Positions 1 to 7,695 of a stretch of DNA of 64,000 bases are shown one piece after another. The position numbers were made by a program, and so were the translations under genes. Under the pieces are notes generated by a model. It had not been told where the DNA came from, did not search any database, and saw only the letters and a program-made list of their open reading frames with translations. The stretch is from NCBI GenBank assembly GCA_023391835.1, contig JAEWAE010000039.1, positions 43,661-107,660 of the forward strand, read 5' to 3'. The DNA is from Bacillota bacterium. Lineage in GTDB: Bacteria > Bacillota > Clostridia > Oscillospirales > Ethanoligenentaceae. The stretch's first letter is position 1; each line of letters starts with the position of its first letter.

Positions 1-1014
1 GATGCGGAGAATGGAATAAAGAGTCGTGGATTTGCCGCTGCCCGTGGGCCCCGACACCAGCAGGATGCCGTTGGGGGTGCGAATCAGCCGGTCGAATAGG
101 CTGCGATTGCTTGCGGAAAGGCCCAGCTCGTCGATCGACCGCACCGAGCCTTCGCCGCCCAGCAGGCGAATGACCACCTTTTCCCCCGTGACCGTCGGCA
201 GCACCGACAGACGCATATCCACCGTCCGCCCCTGCACGGATATTTCTACCCGCCCATCCTGTGGCAGCCGGTGCTCGGCAATATTCATGTTGCCCATGAT
301 TTTCAGCCGCGTGACGATGGAGGCATGAGCCGCCCGCGCCAGCGTCATCTGGGTCTTCATCAGTCCGTCCACCCGCACGCGCACCCGGGTTTCGTTCCCC
401 ATTGGCTCGATATGGATGTCGCTGGCCCCCAGCGAGATGCCTTGCTGGAGGATGGAATCCACCAGCCGCACCACTGGGGCGTCGCCCGGCGCCTTGTCGG
501 TCAGATCGGTTTTCGGCGCCGGGTGCCCGGCGGAGCTGAAAGCGCGGTTGACATCCTTGGCAGCCTCTTCCACCAGCTGCCGGCTGTAACAGCGGCCGAT
601 GGCGCGGCGGATATCCGTCTCGGTGGCCAGCACTGGCCGGATTTCCATGTTGGTGGCGAGCCGCAGATCGTCGATGGCATAGAAATTCATCGGGTCGCTG
701 CTCGCCACCGTGAGCACCCGGCCCTCCTTGCGGATGGGGATAGCCATGTATTTCCGGGCCAGCTCTTCGGGTACCAGCGCCGGCGCGTCCGCTTCAATGC
801 CGCTTTCCACCAGATCGACGTACGGAATTTTCAGACGTGCACTGAGAGTGTGCGCCAGATCCGCTTCGGAAACGGCTCCGGATTCCACCAGAATATCCCC
901 AAGCTTGCGCGTCGGGTCCTGCTTCTTGCGGCGCAGCGCCTCATCCAGCTGATCCGTTGTAATGAGATGCTCCGCCAGCAGCATTTCACCGATTCGCATA
1001 TTCTGGGCTGCCAT
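1..1014 (-). CDS. pilB: Type IV pilus / type II secretion assembly ATPase (PilB/GspE), C-terminus off window
   Basis: The first 338 residues of a PilB/GspE-type hexameric ATPase, which powers pseudopilus or pilus polymerisation at the inner face of the membrane. The N-terminus (MAAQNMRIGEMLLAEHLI...) is the MshE/GspE-N domain. The Walker A motif GPTGSGKSTTLYS is read close to the window edge, so Walker B, the Asp/His boxes and the zinc region lie outside. The ATG at 1014 is preceded by ACAGGAGGTGTTGGC, a strong ribosome site, which fixes the start. Prepilin peptidase lies just upstream on the same strand, so the two probably form the head of a pilus operon running leftward. PilB and GspE cannot be separated on this fragment; Clostridia usually carry the type IV pilus version. 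Confidence 0.93.
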   Translation of the reverse strand, partial: MAAQNMRIGEMLLAEHLITTDQLDEALRRKKQDPTRKLGDILVESGAVSEADLAHTLSARLKIPYVDLVESGIEADAPALVPEELARKYMAIPIRKEGRVLTVASSDPMNFYAIDDLRLATNMEIRPVLATETDIRRAIGRCYSRQLVEEAAKDVNRAFSSAGHPAPKTDLTDKAPGDAPVVRLVDSILQQGISLGASDIHIEPMGNETRVRVRVDGLMKTQMTLARAAHASIVTRLKIMGNMNIAEHRLPQDGRVEISVQGRTVDMRLSVLPTVTGEKVVIRLLGGEGSVRSIDELGLSASNRSLFDRLIRTPNGILLVSGPTGSGKSTTLYSILRI

Positions 1015-1067
1015 GCCAACACCTCCTGTTTCAAAGTTTGTCCGACTCGAGTAAAAATAAGCATGTG

Positions 1068-1826
1068 TTATCGCAAAAACAGCCCCCAGTAGGTCCGAAT
1101 CAGCGGCCCACCCCACAGGGCGGCCACCGCGCAGCCGGCGGCAAGGAAAGGCCCCAGCGGGATAGCGGATTTCATGCTCTTGCGTCCGGCGGCGACGAGC
1201 AGCAAGGCCGCCGCCGCACCGATCACACACCCCAGCAACAAGGCCAGCAGCCCTTCTTTCCACCCCAGCAGGCACCCGGCGGCGGCCATCAGCTTGCCGT
1301 CGCCCAACCCCATGCCTCCACGGGAAATGAGAGCGATCACCAGTAGCGGCAGGCCCGCCGCCGCACAGCCGATGAGTTGGTCGGTCAGGCCGGCTCCCCG
1401 CGCCATCACCGCACGGACGGCACTCAGCACAAAAACCGCGAGCACCGCGCCGCTTGGAATTTCCATCGTGTCGAAATCAATGAGAGCGGCCACCAGCAGT
1501 ACGCTCAGGAAAGCCGCCGTGATGACCGCGTTGGCCGAGAGACCAAATACGCCCCAGCTGGCGATAAAAAGCAGCCCGCCGGCCAGTTCCACCGCCGGGT
1601 AGCGGGGGCTGATGGGGGCCCCGCAGCCGCGGCAGCGGCCCCGCAGCCATGCCCAGCTCACCAGCGGGATGAGGTCGCGGTTTTGCAGTGTCTGCCCGCA
1701 GGCGGTGCAGTGGGAACGTCCCCATACGATGGATTCTTTCCGAGGAATCCGGTAGACGCACACATTGCAGAAGCTGCCTATGCAGCAGCCCAGTACAAAG
1801 ACCAGAACGGCGGTCATAACGGTCAT
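1068..1826 (-). CDS. pilD: Prepilin peptidase (A24 aspartic protease, leader peptidase/N-methyltransferase)
   Basis: A 252-residue polytopic membrane enzyme that cleaves the leader of type IV prepilins and methylates the new N-terminus. It begins with the conserved GSFCNVCVYRIPR segment. A four-cysteine zinc-type cluster (CTACG about residue 40 and CRGCG about residue 65) marks the methyltransferase domain. Both catalytic aspartates are present, in ALIDFDTMEIP (about 118) and GMGLGDGKLM (about 175). A ribosome site AGGAAAG lies 7 bases before the ATG. It sits 53 bases upstream of pilB on the same strand, consistent with co-transcription from the promoter at 1925-1953. Length and motifs are normal for the family. 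Confidence 0.95.
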   Translation of the reverse strand: MTVMTAVLVFVLGCCIGSFCNVCVYRIPRKESIVWGRSHCTACGQTLQNRDLIPLVSWAWLRGRCRGCGAPISPRYPAVELAGGLLFIASWGVFGLSANAVITAAFLSVLLVAALIDFDTMEIPSGAVLAVFVLSAVRAVMARGAGLTDQLIGCAAAGLPLLVIALISRGGMGLGDGKLMAAAGCLLGWKEGLLALLLGCVIGAAAALLLVAAGRKSMKSAIPLGPFLAAGCAVAALWGGPLIRTYWGLFLR

Positions 1827-1924
1827 GGCGTTTCTTTCCTGCCAGTTGAACCGGCAAATAGGTTTTCCATATTGGTTTAAGAATCGATTCTGCAGATTAT
1901 TTTTGCAAAATGAATTTCTGTCTT

Positions 1925-1953
1925 ATTTTATCGCATCCGCCGTTCGCTTGCAA
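1925..1953 (-). promoter_or_regulatory. Sigma-A-type promoter of the pilus operon
   Basis: On the minus strand TTGCAA (1953-1948) and TAAAAT (1930-1925) are separated by exactly 17 bases, in an AT-rich stretch about 100 bases upstream of the prepilin peptidase start. Confidence 0.6.
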
Positions 1954-1984
1954 CTATAATCCGACAGGAGTCGACACGCCCGAG

Positions 1985-2022
1985 GCAAAAAAGCCCCGTC
2001 CGGCTTGTAGGCTGGACGGGGC
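1985..2022 (-). terminator. Rho-independent terminator of the proline-rich micro-gene
   Basis: Read on the minus strand, a 12-base stem (GCCCCGTCCAGC pairing with GCCGGACGGGGC, one mismatch or wobble) is followed directly by TTTTTT. It lies 12 bases past the stop codon of the 46-residue gene. Confidence 0.8.
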
Positions 2023-2033
2023 GAGCGGAAAAC

Positions 2034-2174
2034 CTATGGCCTGCCGGGAGGAACCGGCGGACGAGGTGGTCTGGGCGGCATAGGTGGTCTGGGCGGCATA
2101 GGCGGGCGCGGACGGGCCGGAGGCCATGGCCGGTGCGGCGGAAACCACCACCAGATGTACGGGCTTCTTGACAT
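2034..2174 (-). CDS. 46-residue proline-rich micro-protein of unknown function
   Basis: A short gene supported by its signals rather than by homology. The ATG at 2174 is preceded by CGGAGGTTGCT (good ribosome site, 5-6 base spacing), and the stop is followed by a strong terminator. The product starts MSRSPYIWWWFPPHRPWPP and continues as PPMPPRP repeats to the C-terminus. It is about half proline, with four tryptophans, several arginines, no acidic residues and no signal peptide or membrane helix. The repeat is also visible in DNA as tandem copies of a 15-base unit around 2076-2105. I do not recognise a family. It lies between the pilus operon and a divergent hydrolase; no function can be assigned. 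Confidence 0.6.
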   Translation of the reverse strand: MSRSPYIWWWFPPHRPWPPARPRPPMPPRPPMPPRPPRPPVPPGRP

Positions 2175-2333
2175 AGCAACCTCCGTATGTCCGGATGACG
2201 GACGAATGAATTGAGGGGAGAAGGGCGAAAAATTACCCCGACCCCATTCCATCATATGCACGGACGGCCGGACATGCGCGGCCCCCGACCGCTTTTTTGC
2301 GATGGGAGGCTGTTCCGCCGGGTTTCAAGTCTC

Positions 2334-2362
2334 TTGACATGGCCGACCGGATAGGCTATTCT
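2334..2362 (+). promoter_or_regulatory. Promoter of the alpha/beta hydrolase gene, resembling the promoter at 10042
   Basis: TTGACA (2334-2339), 17-base spacer, TATTCT (2357-2362), with the ribosome site GAGAGAAGG about 50 bases downstream. The spacer and flanking bases nearly match those at 10042-10070, beyond what the two hexamers require. Confidence 0.75.
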
Positions 2363-2420
2363 AAAAAAGAATCAGGCAGACTTCGGCGGCAATGCGGGCC
2401 TGCCCGGCTGAGAGAGAAGG

Positions 2421-3413
2421 ATGAAAATGGCACAGACGGTTATCTCCCCGCTGTCCCGCTATGAAACGCTGCCGGACGGGCGCCAGCTGTATGTGCGGCG
2501 TTGGGCGGCGCGGCAGGAGACACGCGGGGTGCTGCTGATCGCTCACGGCATGGGTGAAACGGCGGATTATTATGACGAATTCGCCGCCATGGCCGCCGAC
2601 CGGGGGTACGCGGTCGTGCTGCCTGAAATGCGCGGACATGGCCGTACGGCGGGTGACGTCCGTTCGCCGGATTATCGCCGTACGGGCGGAAATCCCGGCC
2701 CCGACAGCCTTCACGGCATGGCCGGAGATCTGCTGGCCTTTGCGGAAGAGTCCCGCCGGCAGCGGCCGCAATGCCCGGTGTATCTGCTGGGGCACAGCAT
2801 GGGCGCGGTGGCGTCTCAGCTGCTGGCCGGCCGTCATGGGGGATTGCTCGCGGGGCTTATACTGACTGGCGTACCTTCCTCGCGCGCGGTGCCGGAGCTT
2901 CTGCCGGTTGTGGAAGCCGAGATTGCGCGCAGCGGCCTTCAAGCCGTCAGCCAAGATACATTTGCAGCCATGTTCAGCCATGCCAACGACGCTTTTGCTC
3001 CAATTGAAACGCCGCTTGACTGGATCACCGGCGATCGTGAGATGGCGCGCCAGTCGCTGGCCATGCCGTACACGGACGTGCTTTTCACTAATGAATTTTA
3101 CCGCGATTTTCTGCTCGCCATGCAGGAAACGGACAGCGCCGCGGCGTGGCGCGGCGCATCCCGCCGACTGCCCGTTTTACTGATGGGCGGAGGCTGTGAC
3201 GCGGCGGGGGAGCAGGGGGAGGCGCCGCGCCGCAAGCAGCGCATGATGCGGGAACTGGGCTTTACCGACGTCCGGTGTGAAATTCTCCCGGGGCTGCGGC
3301 ACAGCATCCTGCGGGAAGTGCGGCGGCTTGAGGTAGCCGAAAAGATTTTTGCATGGATGGAAGAAAAGCACCCGGATATGATGTCGGGCGAATTGTCGCC
3401 GAGCTCCGTCTGA
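2421..3413 (+). CDS. Alpha/beta hydrolase, lysophospholipase / monoacylglycerol lipase-like
   Basis: A 330-residue serine hydrolase of the Hydrolase_4 (PldB/monoacylglycerol lipase) type, probably cytosolic since no signal peptide is seen. The oxyanion segment LLIAHGMGE is at about 38-46, the RGHG motif at 71-74, and the nucleophile elbow GHSMG places the catalytic serine at residue 126. The likely acid lies around GGGCDAAG and the catalytic histidine in LRHSIL near residue 295. The ATG at 2421 follows GAGAGAAGG. It appears monocistronic, from its own promoter to a terminator. Substrate is unknown; lysophospholipid or monoacylglycerol is the family expectation. Confidence 0.85.
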   Translation: MKMAQTVISPLSRYETLPDGRQLYVRRWAARQETRGVLLIAHGMGETADYYDEFAAMAADRGYAVVLPEMRGHGRTAGDVRSPDYRRTGGNPGPDSLHGMAGDLLAFAEESRRQRPQCPVYLLGHSMGAVASQLLAGRHGGLLAGLILTGVPSSRAVPELLPVVEAEIARSGLQAVSQDTFAAMFSHANDAFAPIETPLDWITGDREMARQSLAMPYTDVLFTNEFYRDFLLAMQETDSAAAWRGASRRLPVLLMGGGCDAAGEQGEAPRRKQRMMRELGFTDVRCEILPGLRHSILREVRRLEVAEKIFAWMEEKHPDMMSGELSPSSV

Positions 3414-3456
3414 TTCCATGCGGTTTAGTGCAGGGTGTTTTCCGCCGGGTGTACAT

Positions 3457-3503
3457 AAAAAGGGCCCCGACAGACCGCAAAAGCGTCTGTCGGGGCCCTT
3501 GTT
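3457..3503. terminator. Bidirectional rho-independent terminator between convergent genes
   Basis: A perfect 14-base inverted repeat (GGGCCCCGACAGAC at 3462-3475 and its complement at 3485-3498) is flanked by an A-run on the left and TTGTTT on the right. It can end both the hydrolase transcript and the leftward GDP-sugar operon; the U-tract is better for the leftward direction. Confidence 0.88.
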
Positions 3504-3515
3504 TATGAAATCAGC

Positions 3516-4433
3516 TTACTCTGCGGCGTGACGAAAGTAGTCGAGCGTATCTTGCAGCGTCTGCCGCAGGGGATAGATGGGCTTCCATCCAGTGTCTTCC
3601 CGCAATTTATCATAGCAGCAGCGGATCAGCGGAATATCGGATATACGCATCCTGGCAGGGTCCGGTTCTACCTGCACTTGGGCGGGAGTCAGTTTCAGCA
3701 ATTCATCCAACAGGTGAGAAATTGGAAAGGATGTGCCGGAACCGATATTGTAGACTTCACCTGCTTTGCCTTTTTCGATCAACATCCGATAGGCGCGCAC
3801 GACATCCCGCACATCAGTGAAATCCCGTTCAGCCTCCAGATTGCCCACGCGCAGCACAGCCGGATGGGCATTTCTTTCAATCTGCACAATGGAATCGGCA
3901 AAATCCGGCAGAACAAACCCTTTTTTTTGCCCGGGGCCGATATGGTTGAAAGAACGGGTCAGTACCACCGGAATATGATGCATTTTGGCAAGCGCAAGAG
4001 CTATTTTTTCCTGACCCTCTTTGGAAATGGCATAGGGGCTTTGTGGCTTTAACTCTAATGTTTCCCGTATGGGGCAGTCTTTCGGCCGCACATTACCATA
4101 CTGATCAGAAGATCCGACAACCAGCACTTTTACTGACATCGACAAAGCATGGATGGTTTCTAATAGATTGATCGTACCGCCGACGTTGATGTCGAAAGTT
4201 TTGCGCGGAATTTTCCATGAAAGAGCCACAGAGGCCTGCCCTGCCAGATGAAAAATCACATCCGGCCGCACACAGCGCAGAAGGTCAGCGACAGATTCCG
4301 GATCCAGGAAGTTTGCCGGAACAATGTCCGACCCAGTCAAGTCGGTTCCGACAACTTCATAGCCATTCCCGGCTAACTCTTCTTTCAAATATTTTCCGAC
4401 AAAACCGTGCACACCGGTAATCAGAGCCTTCAT
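3516..4433 (-). CDS. rmd: GDP-4-dehydro-6-deoxy-D-mannose reductase (GDP-D-rhamnose forming)
   Basis: A 305-residue short-chain (SDR extended) reductase that would turn the Gmd product GDP-4-keto-6-deoxymannose into GDP-D-rhamnose. It has the Rossmann motif GVHGFVGKYL at the N-terminus, the active-site pair YAISK (about 136) and an Rmd-like C-terminal segment, DPARMRISDIPLIRC. The ATG overlaps the stop of gmd by four bases (ATGA), so the two are translationally coupled. An alternative product such as GDP-6-deoxy-D-talose cannot be excluded from sequence. It is the last gene of the manC-GT2-gmd-rmd run, just before the terminator. Confidence 0.88.
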   Translation of the reverse strand: MKALITGVHGFVGKYLKEELAGNGYEVVGTDLTGSDIVPANFLDPESVADLLRCVRPDVIFHLAGQASVALSWKIPRKTFDINVGGTINLLETIHALSMSVKVLVVGSSDQYGNVRPKDCPIRETLELKPQSPYAISKEGQEKIALALAKMHHIPVVLTRSFNHIGPGQKKGFVLPDFADSIVQIERNAHPAVLRVGNLEAERDFTDVRDVVRAYRMLIEKGKAGEVYNIGSGTSFPISHLLDELLKLTPAQVQVEPDPARMRISDIPLIRCCYDKLREDTGWKPIYPLRQTLQDTLDYFRHAAE

Positions 4434-5452
4434 TTATGAAGTTCCTTTTCAACCAAAGCCATATCATTTTTTACCATGCGTTCAACCAGCTGATCAAAGG
4501 AGATTTGCCTTTCCCAATGCAGCACCTTTTCGGCTTTAGCGGGATTGCCCAGAAGGACCTCTACTTCCGCAGGACGGAAAAACTGCGAATTGACGCTCAC
4601 AATAGTTTTGCCGGTTGAAGAATCCACACCGATTTCGTCAATACCGCTTCCTTTCCACTGGATTGTTATCCCGGCATGACGGAAAGCCGTCTCCACAAAT
4701 TGGCGAACCGTACGGGTCTCACCGGTGGCGATCACATAGTCATCCGCCGTATCATGCTGAAGCATCAGCCACATAGCCTGCACATAGTCCTGGGCGTGTC
4801 CCCAATCACGTTTGGCATCAAGGTTGCCCAATTCCACATGGCTCTGCAGGCCGTTTTTGATACGGGCAACCGAATTTGTAATTTTACGGGTCACAAATTC
4901 CTTGCCGCGCCGCTCAGATTCATGATTGAAAAGAATGCCGCAGCACGCGAACATATCATAGCTTTCACGGTAATTCCGGGTAATCCAATGCCCATAGAGT
5001 TTGGCGACGCCATAGGGGCTCCGAGGATGGAAGCGCGTGGTTTCAGACTGAGGCATCTCTTCGACTTTGCCAAACATTTCGGAGGTCGAAGCCTGATAAA
5101 AATGAGCCTCAGGTTTGACCAGACGAATGGCCTCCAACATATTGGCCACACCGATTGCGTTGATTTCCGCCGTCGCAATGGGCTGCCCCCAGCTGGGAGC
5201 CACGAAAGACTGAGCAGCCAGGTTATAAACCTCGTCCGCCTGTGAAATCCGCATCGCAGTGATGAGGGAAGATTCATCCGTCATATCCGCGTAGATGAAA
5301 TGAATCTTATCCTTTATATGTTCGACGTCCCCATAGGTGAGAATGCTCTTGCGGCGCATAATGCCATAGACTTCATAACCTTTTTCAAGAAGCAATTCGG
5401 CAAGGTATGACCCATCCTGTCCAGTAATTCCTGTAATCAATGCTTTTTTCAT
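4430..5452 (-). CDS. gmd: GDP-mannose 4,6-dehydratase
   Basis: A 340-residue SDR enzyme converting GDP-D-mannose to GDP-4-dehydro-6-deoxy-D-mannose. The NADP-binding motif GITGQDGSYLAE, the STSEMFG segment, the catalytic YGVAK (about 150) and the family-typical NHESERRG segment are all present. The frame is open to a GTG at 5467, but the ATG at 5452 gives the normal MKKALITG start and is preferred. It overlaps rmd by four bases. Together with manC upstream it supplies the complete route from mannose-1-phosphate to a GDP-6-deoxyhexose. Confidence 0.95.
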   Translation of the reverse strand: MKKALITGITGQDGSYLAELLLEKGYEVYGIMRRKSILTYGDVEHIKDKIHFIYADMTDESSLITAMRISQADEVYNLAAQSFVAPSWGQPIATAEINAIGVANMLEAIRLVKPEAHFYQASTSEMFGKVEEMPQSETTRFHPRSPYGVAKLYGHWITRNYRESYDMFACCGILFNHESERRGKEFVTRKITNSVARIKNGLQSHVELGNLDAKRDWGHAQDYVQAMWLMLQHDTADDYVIATGETRTVRQFVETAFRHAGITIQWKGSGIDEIGVDSSTGKTIVSVNSQFFRPAEVEVLLGNPAKAEKVLHWERQISFDQLVERMVKNDMALVEKELHK

Positions 5453-5578
5453 GTTTTTATACACCACCGTTTATTATCTTCTGATTTAACTTCCCCTATT
5501 ATAGCATATCTCATTTAAATGTAAAGCAGCAGATCAATCCATGTCAATCAAGAAAAAGGCCAAAATAGAAAGCCGTTA

Positions 5579-6298
5579 TTACGTTTCAGAAAGAGTATTA
5601 CCACTCCATTTCATCCGAATATTCAGCAGCTTAAACACTGTAAGAATATAGGAACAAATAAATTTAAGTAAATGCCTTTTCGATTCCCCATATACACGCT
5701 TTGCAAATAAAATAGGGACTTCTCCGATCTTAAAGCCCACTGTATTCAATTTTATCTTCAAAATGACTTCCTGCAGTATATCATAATTCTCGCATCCCAG
5801 TTTCACGGATTTTAACTGATCTGTCATATATATTCGAAAACTTGTAGATATATCTTTGGCCTTTACGTCAATTATTATCCGCATAATAGTGTTTAAAATT
5901 TTAGACATTATACGTGACGTGATGGCGTCATTGGTCTTTCCACCCTTACAGTAGCGAGAACCGATAACAATATCATAGCCTTCTAGTGATTTTTGATAAA
6001 GCTGTGGAATGACCGACGGATCATGTGATCCATCGCTGTCAAGTACGACAGTTCGTTTTCCGTCCGCATATTTAATTCCCGTGCGAAAAGCACCGCCATA
6101 ATGCTTTTCTTCCTGTGGAATATATCGAGCACCATACTCCTTACAAATATCGGGCGTTTTATCAAGAACCGTATCCGAATCCACAACTATAATTTCATAT
6201 TCCACCTTCATATCTTTCATAATATTTATAATTTTAGGTAGAAGAATCTTTAAATTATCGGCCTCCTGATAGGCCAAAAGTAATATGCTGATTTCCAT
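5579..6298 (-). CDS. Family 2 glycosyltransferase, polyprenyl/dolichyl-phosphate mannosyltransferase-like
   Basis: A 239-residue GT-A transferase resembling DPM1 and DPM-like bacterial enzymes that move mannose from GDP-mannose to a polyprenyl phosphate on the inner membrane face. The nucleotide-binding start is MEISILLLAYQEADNL, the metal-binding motif is VVLDSDGSHDP (about 85) and an IGSRYCKGG segment follows. No C-terminal membrane helix domain is present. The ribosome site TAAGGAG precedes the ATG. It lies 11 bases downstream of manC, and the nearby GT-C-like membrane protein would be the natural user of a polyprenyl-phosphate sugar. That chain is inference from context. Confidence 0.8.
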   Translation of the reverse strand: MEISILLLAYQEADNLKILLPKIINIMKDMKVEYEIIVVDSDTVLDKTPDICKEYGARYIPQEEKHYGGAFRTGIKYADGKRTVVLDSDGSHDPSVIPQLYQKSLEGYDIVIGSRYCKGGKTNDAITSRIMSKILNTIMRIIIDVKAKDISTSFRIYMTDQLKSVKLGCENYDILQEVILKIKLNTVGFKIGEVPILFAKRVYGESKRHLLKFICSYILTVFKLLNIRMKWSGNTLSET

Positions 6299-6309
6299 GA
6301 TATTACTCC

Positions 6310-7377
6310 TTATAGATACTCTTCCATATTTTTAATCCGAAGTTTTTCAACCAGCTCTTTTACACGCTGAGCTTCGCTTTTTGGACAAACCAGTAATGCA
6401 TCGGGACAGTCAACAATAATCATATCCTTGACTCCAATAGTGGCGACCAAAGACTTTTCGCTAAATAAAACGCTGTTTTTCGTATCGATGCTCATATTTT
6501 TTGCGCGCACAATATTGCCATTTTCATCCGGCGGGAAAATACGTCCTAACGAGTCCCAACTTCCGACATCATTCCATCCGACATCTGCAGGAATTACATA
6601 GATATCATCGGAACGCTCCATTATACCGTAGTCCACAGATATATTGGGAACAGTCGGATAAATCGATTTGAGAACTTCTTTTTCCTCCGGAGTCCCAATC
6701 TTTTCTTCCCACACAGTCAAACGATCATAAATTCGGGGAAGGAAACGCTTAAAATTCTCAATGATGACAGAAGCATTAAAAATAAAGATTCCACTGTTCC
6801 ACAGATAATTACCTTCTCTGAGGAACGCCCTGGCACGATTGAAATCCGGTTTTTCAACGAATTCATTGACCTTATATGCATCACCGAATTTTGTGTTGGA
6901 ATCACAATTAATATATCCATATCCGGTAGAAGGAAACGTGGGAGTTATACCAATTGTAATGATTTTTCCGGCTTCATTGGCATTTTTGCATCCTTCCTGA
7001 ATTACTTTAGTGAACTCATCCTGCAATGCGATATAATGATCGGAGGGCGAAATCACCATCGTACAATCGCCATATTTTTTTCGGAGCTGAAGTGCGGCCA
7101 ATAAAATGCAGGCCGACGTGCCACGCTGCACAGGCTCAAATATATACTGCACACTTGAATTAGCCGCAAGGGCCTTTCTCAGGGCTTTATGCTGCTGTTC
7201 GACCGTCAAAATAAAGATATCGTTTTCTTCGGTTATCCTTTCAAAGCGCGAAACTGCCTGGCCGATCATGGTATCGGTTCCGTCTATATTAAGAACCTGC
7301 TTGGGATTGCTCCTCCGACTAAGAGGCCAGAAACGAGTGCCGGAACCGCCAGCCATAATTACAGGAATAATTTTCAT
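6310..7377 (-). CDS. manC: Mannose-1-phosphate guanylyltransferase (GDP-mannose pyrophosphorylase)
   Basis: A 355-residue enzyme that makes GDP-mannose from mannose-1-phosphate and GTP. The signature AGGSGTRFWPLSRRSNPKQ is at the N-terminus, with ISPSDHYI (about 110) and FVEKPDF (about 173) following. The length covers only the nucleotidyltransferase and its left-handed helix, so the phosphomannose isomerase domain of bifunctional ManC is absent. The ribosome site AAGGTGG precedes the ATG by 9 bases. First gene of the leftward GDP-sugar operon. Its base composition and codon use, like those of 5579 and 7696, are more AT-rich than the flanks, suggesting acquisition as a block. Confidence 0.94.
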   Translation of the reverse strand: MKIIPVIMAGGSGTRFWPLSRRSNPKQVLNIDGTDTMIGQAVSRFERITEENDIFILTVEQQHKALRKALAANSSVQYIFEPVQRGTSACILLAALQLRKKYGDCTMVISPSDHYIALQDEFTKVIQEGCKNANEAGKIITIGITPTFPSTGYGYINCDSNTKFGDAYKVNEFVEKPDFNRARAFLREGNYLWNSGIFIFNASVIIENFKRFLPRIYDRLTVWEEKIGTPEEKEVLKSIYPTVPNISVDYGIMERSDDIYVIPADVGWNDVGSWDSLGRIFPPDENGNIVRAKNMSIDTKNSVLFSEKSLVATIGVKDMIIVDCPDALLVCPKSEAQRVKELVEKLRIKNMEEYL

Positions 7378-7695
7378 ACGTTTTAGCCACCTTCATAAGT
7401 ATTAAAGGATTCCCGAATTTTTTAATGAAAGCTTCATTCCCCGTTTTATACCGGTGCATATATTGAAAATATGGACTCGTATTATTAAACTGATTTTATC
7501 CTGGCATCTGAATATTCTGCACTCGAAGTTTCTGAGTCGAATACCAAGCACATATACACGCTGTTATCTCTATTTGCTTGTCATCCGCATTGACTTTTAA
7601 TGTACACATAATATTCCTCCGCTATACCAGTGCATCAATAAAAATCGAACTTTACTTTTCAATTTCCAGTAAGATATAAATGATTATCGCCAATA
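7378..7695. other. Intergenic stretch without recognised genes
   Basis: 318 AT-rich bases between the membrane protein gene and manC, which run in the same direction. No open frame with a ribosome site and no clear terminator hairpin was seen. It probably carries the manC promoter, but none stands out. Confidence 0.5.
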
